A stretch of 64,000 nucleotides of DNA from Clostridiaceae bacterium (lineage in GTDB: Bacteria > Bacillota > Clostridia > Oscillospirales > Acutalibacteraceae): contig JAEDFL010000007.1 of the NCBI GenBank assembly GCA_016292785.1, positions 1 to 64,000 of the forward strand, given 5' to 3'. Each line of letters opens with the position of its first letter. Positions within the stretch are counted from its first letter, which is position 1. Made by a program: the position numbers and the translations under genes. Below are positions 1 through 7,872 of the stretch, one piece after another. The notes under the pieces are model-generated. The model had not been told where the DNA came from. It did not search any database and saw nothing but the letters and a program-made list of their open reading frames with translations.

Positions 1-13
1 ATGTGACGATTTT

Positions 14-1591
14 TTATTTTCCGCTGTCGCCGTAGTTGGAGAGAACTCTTGCGGACGGATCGTTAACGTCGCAGCCCTCCCAGCTCTTGTTGGGCATCCA
101 GAAATCAACGATCATCTGAGATTGATCGGCATAATACTTCTCGAATATCTCTCTGTAAAGAAGCGATTCCTTGGTGAACGGCTTTGCGTGGTCGTATTTT
201 TCGCACTTCTCGGCAAATTCCTCGTCCGTGTAATATTCGTTTGCATACTCCTTGAGGTAATCAACCATTGAATGACCTACCGCATCGGAAAATGCCGCTT
301 TCTCACGGTAGAGAATATCGTGAGGAAGATAATCTCCCTCAAATGCGTGACGAAGAAGATATTTGCCCTTGCCGTACTTGTTGAGCTTCTTTTCGGGATC
401 GACAGACATAACGTATTTTACAAAATCAAGATCGCCGAACGGAACACGGGCTTCAAGGCTGTTGACCGAAATACAGCGGTCGGCACGAAGAACATCGTAC
501 ATATGAAGCTCACGGATTCTCTTCTGAGATTCTTTCTGGAACTCCTCAGCCGACGGGGCGAAATCTGTGTACTTGTATCCGAAAAGCTCGTCGGAGATTT
601 CACCTGTCAGAAGAACACGGATATCGGTGTTCTCGTGAATCCATTTACAAAGCAGATACATACCCATTGAAGCACGGATCGTTGTGATGTCAAACGTTCC
701 GAGAAGATGAACTACATCGTCAAGCGAATCAAGCACCTGCTGTTTTGTCATAATGACCTCGGTGTGATCGCTTCCGATATAATCGGCAACCTGCTTAGCG
801 TATTTCAGGTCGATAGCGTCCTCGCTCATACCTATGGCAAAGGTACGGATCGGCTTGTCGCTCTTTTTCTGAGCGATGGAGCAGACAAGAGATGAATCAA
901 GTCCGCCCGAAAGCAGAAAACCGACCTTAGCGTCTGCAACAAGTCTCTTTTCAACGCCTGCAACAAGCTTGTCGTGAATCTTCGAGCAGATCGTGTCAAG
1001 GGAATCGTAGCTGACCTCGTCAACCGCCGCAATATCGCAGTAGCAATGAAATTCTCCGTCCTTATAATAATGTCCCGGAGGGAACGGCATAACGTCCTTG
1101 CACATTCCGACTATGTTCTTTGCCTCGCTGGCAAATACGATTGTACCCTTTGCGTCATGACCGTAATAAAGCGGTCGGATACCGATCGGATCTCTTGCGG
1201 CGATATACTCGCCTGTCTCTGCATCATAAATTATCATGGCGAACTCGGCGTCAAGCATCTTGAACATATCCACGCCGTACTCACGGTACATTGGGAGAAT
1301 AATCTCACAGTCCGAGCCGCTCTTGAATGTATATTTCTTGCTGAGCTGTTCCTTTGTTTTTTCAAATCCGTAAAGCTCGCCGTTGCATATTGCATAGCTT
1401 CCGTCCAGCTCAAAGGGCTGCATTCCGTCGGGAGTCAGTCCCATAATGGAAAGACGGTGAAAGCCGAGAAGTCCCTTGCCCGTATCAACGATACGGCTGT
1501 CGTCGGGACCTCTGGATACCGTCTTATCAAAGCCTTTTTTAAATTCTGCAAAATCGTCACAGGTGTCGCAGTAACCCATAATTGAACACAT
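14..1591 (-). CDS. asnB: Asparagine synthetase B, glutamine-hydrolysing
   Basis: Converts aspartate, glutamine and ATP to asparagine in the cytosol. The 525-residue protein starts Met-Cys-Ser-Ile-Met-Gly, so removal of Met exposes the Cys nucleophile of an N-terminal class II glutamine amidotransferase. This domain covers about residues 1-190, with the SRGPDDS and FHRLSIMG stretches. The synthetase half has the ATP-pyrophosphatase loop LLSGGLDSSL near residue 230. The length fits the family (E. coli AsnB 554). The ATG follows a clean GGAGG. An asparagine-type T-box leader lies directly upstream, so expression should respond to uncharged tRNA-Asn. It lies downstream of the glutamine synthetase III gene on the same strand. 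Family call is secure. Confidence 0.97.
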   Translation of the reverse strand: MCSIMGYCDTCDDFAEFKKGFDKTVSRGPDDSRIVDTGKGLLGFHRLSIMGLTPDGMQPFELDGSYAICNGELYGFEKTKEQLSKKYTFKSGSDCEIILPMYREYGVDMFKMLDAEFAMIIYDAETGEYIAARDPIGIRPLYYGHDAKGTIVFASEAKNIVGMCKDVMPFPPGHYYKDGEFHCYCDIAAVDEVSYDSLDTICSKIHDKLVAGVEKRLVADAKVGFLLSGGLDSSLVCSIAQKKSDKPIRTFAIGMSEDAIDLKYAKQVADYIGSDHTEVIMTKQQVLDSLDDVVHLLGTFDITTIRASMGMYLLCKWIHENTDIRVLLTGEISDELFGYKYTDFAPSAEEFQKESQKRIRELHMYDVLRADRCISVNSLEARVPFGDLDFVKYVMSVDPEKKLNKYGKGKYLLRHAFEGDYLPHDILYREKAAFSDAVGHSMVDYLKEYANEYYTDEEFAEKCEKYDHAKPFTKESLLYREIFEKYYADQSQMIVDFWMPNKSWEGCDVNDPSARVLSNYGDSGK

Positions 1592-1639
1592 AATAAAATC
1601 CTCCGATGTTGATTTTCAGCATCTGTAAGCTTTTCTGCT

Positions 1640-1860
1640 TAACAATAGGGCGAGTGCTGTAACCCGCTGTGCCACCTATTTTTGTTCTTTGGGATCTCAA
1701 TCAAGATCCTGTTGCTTTAACGGTCAACCTCCGTCTCACCTACTCGTTTTACCTTTCGGATCACAGCTCGCCGAATGTTATTCTGACAGCTTCCGCTGTG
1801 CGGCTTCCACCCTTCCGCACTCTCTGGGAGTGAACCTCTGCCATACTTCTTTCGGCTCAA
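1640..1860 (-). promoter_or_regulatory. T-box riboswitch, asparagine specifier (AAC)
   Basis: On the minus strand the asnB leader shows T-box landmarks in order: a GCCGAA/TTCGGC stem I base, AGTA on the 5' side of the specifier loop, the distal AGAGAG...GGTGGAAGCC element, then GAAT-AAC-A facing AGTA. It ends with an antiterminator in which AGGTGGCACAGCGGGT pairs with ACTCGCCCT around the TGGCACA bulge (about 1643-1683). AAC at 1777-1779 is an Asn codon, matching the gene. I see no U-tract terminator between the antiterminator and the start codon, so control could act on translation or on a less obvious structure. Confidence 0.88.
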
Positions 1861-1906
1861 ACGCCTTTAAAAATTTTTTGTTTTATTTTACTTAACCGAC
1901 CTTTGG

Positions 1907-1950
1907 GGTATTTTCTTGTGCCCTCTGCGTTACGGAGGGCACAAGATACC
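1907..1950. other. Strong hairpin in the glnN-asnB gap
   Basis: CTTGTGCCCTC pairs perfectly with GAGGGCACAAG around a 9-nt loop, and GGTAT/ATACC extends the stem outside a short A-rich asymmetry. It sits just after the glnN stop and before the asnB T-box. Neither strand has a U-tract, so it is not a standard intrinsic terminator. It could be a processing site or a stabiliser separating glnN from asnB mRNA. Confidence 0.5.
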
Positions 1951-1979
1951 GAGAAAGGATAAATCAATTAAGGAGTTGT

Positions 1980-4076
1980 TTATTTAACGCCGAAGAGGAG
2001 ATCGCCGTAAGTCGGGAACGGCCAGTATTCTTCTGCCGTGATCGTCTCTGCTTCATCGCAGGCGATACGGAGAACTGACATCTTCGGTAATACATCATCA
2101 CGGATATCCTCCGAAGCTTCGGTGATATCGGTTATGGTGTTGTACTTAACGAGCGCAAGCTCAAGCTCTTTGACTGCTGCGTCCATCTCGTCCACAAGAA
2201 CGGAAAGCTTCTTGAGCATTTCCTCCTCGTACTTCACGGAGATGCCTGCAACGGAATTCTTCTTTGCGCTGTAAGCGGTTGCAATGTCGGAAACATACTT
2301 CTCGACTGCCGGAATGATCTCTTTTCTTGCCATATCGACCATTGTAAGACCTTCGATGTTTACGGTCTTGCAGTAGTTTTCAAGAGTGATCTCATAACGG
2401 GACTCGATCTCAGCCTCTGAGAAAATCTTGTGAGCTGTGAGCATCTCAACATTCTTCTTGTCGAGGAGAGTCGGCAGAGCGTCGGGAGTTGTACGGAGAT
2501 TGAGAAGACCTCTTTCTTCCGTTGCTTCCTTGATCCATGCGTCATCGTAGCCGTTTCCGTTGAAGATGATTCTCTTATGATCCTTGATCGTCTTCTTAAT
2601 CAGATCGTGGAGAGCGGTTTCAAAATCTTCCGCACCCTCAAGACGGTCTGCATAAGATTTAAGGCTCTCTGCAACAGCAGCGTTGAGCATAATGTTTGTG
2701 CAGGCGATGCTGTTTGCCGAACCGAGCATACGGAACTCAAACTTATTGCCTGTGAAAGCGAAGGGTGAAGTACGGTTTCTGTCCGTTGTATCCCTGAAGA
2801 ACTTGGGAAGAACGTGAACGCCGAGCTTCATTACAGTCTTTTCTGCTCCGCTGTACGGAGCGTCACTTTCGATTGCTTCAAGAACTTCTGTAAGCTCGTC
2901 ACCGAGGAAGACGGAAACAACTGCCGGAGGAGCCTCGTTTGCTCCGAGTCTGTGATCGTTACCTGCACTCGCAACGGAGAGACGAAGAAGATCCTGATAA
3001 TCATCAACCGCCTTGATAACAGCGCAGAGGAAAAGCAAAAATTGTGCATTTTCATAAGGAGTTTCACCGGGAGTGAGGAGATTTACGCCGGTGTCTGTGG
3101 CCATAGACCAGTTGTTATGCTTTCCGCTGCCGTTAACACCTGCAAACGGCTTCTCGTGAAGGAGACATACAAGGCCGTGCTTTGCGGCAACCTTCTGCAT
3201 GATCTCCATTGTGATCTGGTTGTGATCGGTAGCGATGTTGGTTGTTGAATATATCGGTGCAAGCTCATGCTGAGCGGGCGCAACCTCGTTGTGCTCCGTC
3301 TTTGCAAGGATGCCGAGCTTCCAGAGTTCCTCATTAAGATCCGCCATATATGCGGCAACTCTCGGCTTGATAACGCCGAAATAGTGATCGTCCAGCTCCT
3401 GTCCCTTGGGCGGCTTTGCGCCGAAAAGGGTTCTGCCTGTAAATCTGAGATCCTTGCGCTGTTCGTACATTTCCTTGTCAACAAGGAAGTATTCCTGCTC
3501 GGGACCGACTGATGTGCGAACACACTTTACGTCCTCGTTTCCGAAGAGCTTGAGTATTCTCATAGCCTGCTTGTTGAGAGCCTGCATGGAACGGAGAAGC
3601 GGAGTCTTTTTGTCAAGAGCCTCGCCGCCGTAAGAGCAGAACGCTGTCGGGATACAGAGGGTTTTATCTTTAATAAATGCGTATGATGTGGGATCCCATG
3701 CGGTGTAGCCTCTTGCCTCAAATGTAGCGCGAAGTCCGCCGGACGGGAAAGAAGATGCGTCAGGCTCGCCCTTGATGAGCTCCTTGCCTGAAAATTCCAT
3801 AATAACTCTGCCGTCGGGTGCGGGAGAGATAAAGCTGTCATGCTTTTCAGCCGTAATACCTGTCAAAGGCTGGAACCAATGCGTGAAGTGAGTTGCACCG
3901 TTTTCTACAGCCCAATCTTTCATTGCTTCTGCGACTGCGTTTGCAACATCGTTATTGAGGCTTCTGCCCTCGTCGATTGTTCTTTTCAGCGAACGGTAAA
4001 CGCTTGTTGACAATTTTGCTTTCATCACCCTGTCGTCAAAAACAAGACATCCGAAATAATCCGGTACGGTTTTCAT
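1980..4076 (-). CDS. glnN: Glutamine synthetase type III
   Basis: ATP-dependent ligation of ammonia to glutamate, cytosolic. At 698 residues it has the large size of the GSIII class (about 700), against 440-470 for GSI. Visible catalytic stretches include [49 protein letters not shown] and [19 protein letters not shown] chose the ATG at 4074-4076 (Met-Lys-Thr-Val-Pro) because AAGGAG lies 8 nt upstream; a GTG at 4085 would sit on top of that site. It has its own consensus promoter and a leader with two terminator-like hairpins, each competing with an AAAGNN hexaloop hairpin. It is therefore a likely target of the ANTAR regulator encoded at 9115. Confidence 0.96.
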   Translation of the reverse strand: MKTVPDYFGCLVFDDRVMKAKLSTSVYRSLKRTIDEGRSLNNDVANAVAEAMKDWAVENGATHFTHWFQPLTGITAEKHDSFISPAPDGRVIMEFSGKELIKGEPDASSFPSGGLRATFEARGYTAWDPTSYAFIKDKTLCIPTAFCSYGGEALDKKTPLLRSMQALNKQAMRILKLFGNEDVKCVRTSVGPEQEYFLVDKEMYEQRKDLRFTGRTLFGAKPPKGQELDDHYFGVIKPRVAAYMADLNEELWKLGILAKTEHNEVAPAQHELAPIYSTTNIATDHNQITMEIMQKVAAKHGLVCLLHEKPFAGVNGSGKHNNWSMATDTGVNLLTPGETPYENAQFLLFLCAVIKAVDDYQDLLRLSVASAGNDHRLGANEAPPAVVSVFLGDELTEVLEAIESDAPYSGAEKTVMKLGVHVLPKFFRDTTDRNRTSPFAFTGNKFEFRMLGSANSIACTNIMLNAAVAESLKSYADRLEGAEDFETALHDLIKKTIKDHKRIIFNGNGYDDAWIKEATEERGLLNLRTTPDALPTLLDKKNVEMLTAHKIFSEAEIESRYEITLENYCKTVNIEGLTMVDMARKEIIPAVEKYVSDIATAYSAKKNSVAGISVKYEEEMLKKLSVLVDEMDAAVKELELALVKYNTITDITEASEDIRDDVLPKMSVLRIACDEAETITAEEYWPFPTYGDLLFGVK

Positions 4077-4104
4077 AACTAACACTCCTTATAAAAATAA
4101 AATT

Positions 4105-4154
4105 AAAACGGGGCAGGAATTCCATAGAAAAATCCATGAGACTCCTTTGCCCCG
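4105..4154 (-). terminator. glnN leader element 2: terminator overlapping an AAAGGA hexaloop hairpin
   Basis: On the minus strand GGGGC pairs with GCCCC, AGGA with TCCT and CATGGA with TCTATG, followed by a T-rich GTTTTAATTTTATTTTT: a plausible intrinsic terminator 30 nt before the start codon. Its 5' arm can instead fold as GGGGC-AAAGGA-GTCTC, with a six-base loop having A at position 1 and G at position 4. That is the loop signature known for ANTAR-protein RNA targets. The two folds exclude each other. Confidence 0.6.
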
Positions 4155-4182
4155 TTCATGCACCGTATTGAATTTGCAAAAG

Positions 4183-4230
4183 AAAAAAGGCGCCTAAAAA
4201 CCCTTTCGGGTTTTCAGACGTCTTTGCCTT
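4183..4230 (-). terminator. glnN leader element 1: terminator overlapping an AAAGAC hexaloop hairpin
   Basis: Minus strand: a long stem (AAAGG/CCTTT, CG/CG, CT/AG, AAAACCC/GGGTTTT, GAAA loop) ends in TTTTTTCTTTT, a strong intrinsic terminator within the first 60 nt of the transcript. The alternative fold is AGGC-AAAGAC-GTCT (4216-4229), a four-pair stem with an A1/G4 hexaloop that uses the 5' arm of the terminator. This is the expected layout for an ANTAR antitermination switch. Confidence 0.7.
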
Positions 4231-4239
4231 TATGTGAGC

Positions 4240-4267
4240 ATTATAACGCAAATTTTCCATTTGTCAA
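4240..4267 (-). promoter_or_regulatory. SigA-type promoter of glnN
   Basis: Minus strand TTGACA (4262-4267), 16-nt spacer, TATAAT (4240-4245), both hexamers perfect. The start would fall near 4233, immediately before the first leader hairpin. Confidence 0.85.
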
Positions 4268-4368
4268 GCTTTTTTAACAAATTTTTTAAAAATTTTTTGT
4301 GAGATATTTCCAATAGAAAATTTATTTTTGTTTTTCATTATAAATGTGAAATGTATTGTTTTCAGTCA

Positions 4369-4397
4369 TTGACAAATGTCTTTTAATATGTTAAAAT
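4369..4397 (+). promoter_or_regulatory. SigA-type promoter of the glutamate synthase operon
   Basis: TTGACA, 17-nt spacer, TAAAAT. Transcription would begin near 4404 and enter the hexaloop/terminator leader. It is divergent from the glnN promoter, about 100 bp away. Confidence 0.82.
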
Positions 4398-4403
4398 GCC
4401 GTA

Positions 4404-4474
4404 TCGATGAGCAAAGGCGTTCATTCGGGCAGGGGCATTTTGCCCCTGTCGGAATGGGCGTCTTTCGTTTTTTT
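4404..4474 (+). promoter_or_regulatory. Candidate ANTAR-responsive leader of the glutamate synthase operon
   Basis: AAAGGCGTTCATTC (4413-4426) is fully complementary, with G-U pairs, to GAATGGGCGTCTTT (4452-4465). It encloses a GGCAGGGGC/GCCCCTGTC stem and is followed by seven T residues: a very strong intrinsic terminator upstream of the first gene. The 5' arm can instead form GAGC-AAAGGC-GTTC (4409-4422), an A1/G4 hexaloop hairpin of the ANTAR-target type. The same AAAGNN loop occurs twice in the opposite glnN leader. The binding protein is inferred to be the ANTAR protein of this operon. Confidence 0.72.
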
Positions 4475-4490
4475 GAAAGGACTGTTTTTT

Positions 4491-5582
4491 ATGAAAAAAG
4501 AAGGAGAGATCCGCATACCGTCGGGCTGTGCCGTTTCCGCCGTCATATCAAGGGACGGAAATGTGATGACGGGCGAGAATATTATTAAAAGTATGCTCCC
4601 CATGCACGACCGTTCCAACGGACTCGGCGGCGGCTTTGCCGGATACGGAATTTATCCCGAATACCGTGATTTTTACGCTTTCCACATTTTCTTTGACAGC
4701 AACGATTCAAGGGTTGACTGCGAGCGTTTTCTCAAGGAAAATTTTGAAATTGTCAAGGCGGAATCCGTACCGATCCGCAAGATCCCGGAAATAACCGATG
4801 TTCCGTACATCTGGCGTTACTTCGTTGCTCCCTTTGCCTCCGTGCTTTCACGTTTGCAGCTTGACGAAAAGACCTATGTTGCAAGAACCGTTATGGATAT
4901 CAACACGAGGATAAAAGGCGCTTACGTTTTTTCAAGCGGTAAAAATATGGGCTGTTTCAAGGCTGTCGGTTTCCCCGAAGATGTCGGAAGATTTTACCGT
5001 CTTGAGGAATATGAGGGCTATTCCTGGACAGCTCACGGACGTTATCCGACCAACACACCCGGCTGGTGGGGCGGAGCGCATCCGTTTTCCCTGCTCGATT
5101 TTTCCGTTGTTCACAACGGCGAGATTTCATCATACGACGCTAACCGCAGATATATCGAGATGTTCGGCTACAAATGTACCCTCCAGACGGATACCGAGGT
5201 CATAACCTACATCGCCGACTATCTGCTCAGACGTCAGGAGCTTTCGCTGAAGGAGACCGCCTCCGTCATCGCCGCCCCGTTCTGGAGCACCATTGACGGA
5301 ATGGACGAAAAGGAGGCCGAGGAACACGCATTTCTCAGGAAGATGTATTCGAGCCTTCTGATAACCGGACCGTTCTCCATAATTCTCGGCTTCGAGGGCG
5401 GACTTATGGCTCTCAACGACAGGCTCAAGCTACGCTCCATGGTGACCGCAGAAAAGGACGATAAGGTTTATATTGCAAGCGAGGAGGCCGCCATCAGGGC
5501 GATGGAGCCGAACGCTGAAAATATTTATTCACCCGCAGGCGGCGAGCCTGTAATCATCAAGGTAAAGGAGGGGGCTTATTGA
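4491..5582 (+). CDS. Glutamate synthase glutamine amidotransferase subunit (class II GATase)
   Basis: Hydrolyses glutamine to supply ammonia for glutamate synthesis; it corresponds to the N-terminal GltB domain as a separate 363-residue subunit. Class II amidotransferase features are ARYPTNTPGWWGGAHPF-like substrate loop residues, VVHNGEISSY and LQTDTEVITY. The candidate nucleophile is Cys13 in PSGCAVSAV, so 12 residues would have to be removed, or Cys acts without being N-terminal. The ATG at 4491 has AAAGGA 9 nt upstream and follows the leader terminator; longer in-frame extensions run into the terminator and are rejected. The stop codon overlaps the start of the FMN subunit (TGATG). First gene of the operon. 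Confidence 0.9.
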   Translation: MKKEGEIRIPSGCAVSAVISRDGNVMTGENIIKSMLPMHDRSNGLGGGFAGYGIYPEYRDFYAFHIFFDSNDSRVDCERFLKENFEIVKAESVPIRKIPEITDVPYIWRYFVAPFASVLSRLQLDEKTYVARTVMDINTRIKGAYVFSSGKNMGCFKAVGFPEDVGRFYRLEEYEGYSWTAHGRYPTNTPGWWGGAHPFSLLDFSVVHNGEISSYDANRRYIEMFGYKCTLQTDTEVITYIADYLLRRQELSLKETASVIAAPFWSTIDGMDEKEAEEHAFLRKMYSSLLITGPFSIILGFEGGLMALNDRLKLRSMVTAEKDDKVYIASEEAAIRAMEPNAENIYSPAGGEPVIIKVKEGAY

Positions 5583-7087
5583 TGTTTCCGTCATATCTGA
5601 CATCGGATTTCGAGGTTGTAAGAAATCCGTCACGCTGCACAAACTGCCGTATCTGCGAAAAGCAATGCGCCAACGGAGTCCACTCCTACGATTCATCGGC
5701 AAAGGTAATGATAAGCGACGAGACGAAGTGCGTTGACTGTCTCAGGTGCATCACCTACTGCCCTACCAAGGCTTTGAAGATCGTTAAAAACGACTGCTGT
5801 TTCAGGGAGAACGAAAACTGGAAGAGCGAAACTATAAAGGAAATATATAAACAGGCTGACAGCGGCGGAGTTCTGCTCTCGTCAATGGGTAATCCACAGC
5901 CTCTGCCCGTTTACTGGGACAGAATTCTTATCAATGCTTCTCAGGTCACCAATCCCCCGATTGATCCCCTGCGTGAGCCTATGGAGACAAAGGTATTCCT
6001 CGGCAAGAAGCCGTCTGAGATTACAAGAAAAAGCGACGGAACGCTTGATACAAAGCTTCCGCCTCAGCTTGAATTGGCGATGCCGATAATGTTTTCTGCA
6101 ATGAGCTACGGCTCAATCAGCTACAATGCCCACAAGGGACTTGCCAAGGCGGCGGAGCTTCTCGGAATTTGCTACAACACGGGCGAGGGCGGACTTCACG
6201 AGGACTTTTACTGCTACGGTGAAAACACGGTTGTTCAGGTCGCTTCGGGACGTTTCGGCGTCCATGAGGGCTATCTCAACGCCGGAGCGGCGATAGAAAT
6301 CAAGATGGGACAGGGCGCAAAGCCCGGTATCGGCGGACATCTGCCGGGAACAAAAACCGTCGGCGATATTGCCTGCACACGAATGATCCCGGAGGGCTCG
6401 GACGCAATTTCCCCTGCTCCACACCACGATATTTATTCTATCGAGGATCTCCGTCAGCTCGTCTATTCGCTCAAGGAAGCGACAAACTATAAAAAGCCGA
6501 TAATCGTCAAGGTTGCCGCCGTTCATAACATTGCCGCCATTGCAAGCGGTATCGCACGAAGCGGTGCGGATATGATCGCAATCGACGGTTTCAGGGGCGG
6601 CACGGGAGCCGCACCGACACGAATCCGTGACAATGTAGGTATTCCGATCGAGCTTGCGCTTGCCGCAGTCGACCAGAGGCTCAGGGACGAGGGAATCAGA
6701 AACAGCGTTTCTCTGATCGTCGGAGGCAGTATCAGAAGCGCCGCCGATGCGATCAAGGCCATTGCACTCGGAGCGGACGCCTGCTATGTTGCAACTGCCG
6801 CACTTATCGCTATGGGCTGTCACCTTTGCCGAAGCTGTCAGTCCGGCAAATGCAACTGGGGTATCGCAACTCAGGTTCCGGCTCTTGTGGACAGACTTGA
6901 TCCCGAAACGGCATGCAATAATCTTGTAAATCTTATGACGGCATGGAAACACGAGATGAAAGAGATAATGGGCGGTATGGGTATCAACTCCATTGAAGCA
7001 CTCAAGGGCAACCGTCTTATGCTCAGAGGAGTAGGACTGACCGAAAAAGAGCTTGAAATTCTCGGAATATCACACGCCGGAGAATAA
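5582..7087 (+). CDS. Glutamate synthase FMN/iron-sulfur core subunit
   Basis: Transfers ammonia to 2-oxoglutarate with electrons from reduced carriers. Residues 15-70 carry two ferredoxin-type clusters (CTNCRICEKQC and CVDCLRCITYCP). The remainder is the GltB FMN barrel, with DGFRGGTGAAPTRIRD and a C-terminal 3Fe-4S site CHLCRSCQSGKC. The 501-residue size and fused ferredoxin domain match the split archaeal/clostridial type of glutamate synthase rather than the 1500-residue proteobacterial GltB. No NADPH-binding GltD partner is encoded beside it, so the donor may be ferredoxin or a distant subunit. AAGGAGG precedes the ATG at 5582. Confidence 0.93.
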   Translation: MFPSYLTSDFEVVRNPSRCTNCRICEKQCANGVHSYDSSAKVMISDETKCVDCLRCITYCPTKALKIVKNDCCFRENENWKSETIKEIYKQADSGGVLLSSMGNPQPLPVYWDRILINASQVTNPPIDPLREPMETKVFLGKKPSEITRKSDGTLDTKLPPQLELAMPIMFSAMSYGSISYNAHKGLAKAAELLGICYNTGEGGLHEDFYCYGENTVVQVASGRFGVHEGYLNAGAAIEIKMGQGAKPGIGGHLPGTKTVGDIACTRMIPEGSDAISPAPHHDIYSIEDLRQLVYSLKEATNYKKPIIVKVAAVHNIAAIASGIARSGADMIAIDGFRGGTGAAPTRIRDNVGIPIELALAAVDQRLRDEGIRNSVSLIVGGSIRSAADAIKAIALGADACYVATAALIAMGCHLCRSCQSGKCNWGIATQVPALVDRLDPETACNNLVNLMTAWKHEMKEIMGGMGINSIEALKGNRLMLRGVGLTEKELEILGISHAGE

Positions 7088-7135
7088 AAAAATTTGCTCA
7101 AATACTTTAAAATAAAACAAGAGGTGTGGTATAAT

Positions 7136-7855
7136 ATGAAAATAGAAGCAAAAGGGCTTGATTTCACGGCTCTCAACGAGATGATAAAAAGCTCGGACGG
7201 CGATTGTGAAATAAACGGCTGCCTCGGTCAGAGATTCATTGCCGACGGTCTCGGAAACGGCAAGGTGGTTATCAACGGTATTCCCGGCAACGCTCTCGGT
7301 GCTTATCTCAACGGTGCCGAGATCACCGTCAGGGGCAACGCTCAGGACGCAGTCGGAGACACGATGAACGACGGAAAGATCGTCATTCACGGAAGTATCG
7401 GAGACACCGCAGGCTATGCCATGCGAGGCGGCGAGATCTATGTTGAGAACAATGCGGGCTACCGTGCCGGTATTCATATGAAAGAGTACAAGGGCAAGAA
7501 GCCGGTTATTGTGATCGGCGGCAGAACGGGCAGCTTTCTCGGCGAGTATCAGGCAGGCGGACTGATAATAGTCCTCGGCAGGAACAGTGACGGCAAACCG
7601 ACCGTCGGTAACTTCCCCTGCACGGGAATGCACGGCGGAAAAATGGTTATCCGAGGCTCGGTTGAGGATATCCGTTTCCCCCAGCAGGTCACTCTCAGAG
7701 ACGCAACCGCCGACGATATGGCGGAAATTATGCCTTTTTTGAAAAATTACTGTAATTATTTTGATTTTGACATCAATGAGCTGACGGAGGAGAAATTCAC
7801 GGTTATAACCCCCGACAGCCGCAAACCGTATAAACAGATGTACGTTGCAAATTAA
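7136..7855 (+). CDS. Glutamate synthase GXGXG-domain subunit
   Basis: A 239-residue right-handed beta-helix subunit corresponding to the C-terminal alpha-subunit domain of GltB. In the large enzyme this domain is structural and supports the ammonia tunnel. Repeated G-x-x-x-G motifs run through it (for example GDTMNDGKIVIHGSIGDTAG and GRTGSFLGEYQAGGLIIVLG). The ATG at 7136 has GAGGTG 9 nt upstream. It completes the three-piece enzyme with the two preceding genes, 48 nt after the FMN subunit. The last 45 residues leave the repeat and include acidic and aromatic residues of unknown role. Confidence 0.9.
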   Translation: MKIEAKGLDFTALNEMIKSSDGDCEINGCLGQRFIADGLGNGKVVINGIPGNALGAYLNGAEITVRGNAQDAVGDTMNDGKIVIHGSIGDTAGYAMRGGEIYVENNAGYRAGIHMKEYKGKKPVIVIGGRTGSFLGEYQAGGLIIVLGRNSDGKPTVGNFPCTGMHGGKMVIRGSVEDIRFPQQVTLRDATADDMAEIMPFLKNYCNYFDFDINELTEEKFTVITPDSRKPYKQMYVAN

Positions 7856-7872
7856 AAAGGTAGGTAACCGAT

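Noticed and set aside
7130..7135. TATAAT just before the GXGXG subunit gene as an internal promoter
   Set aside because: It abuts the start codon and has no -35 at 16-18 bp; transcription would begin inside the gene.
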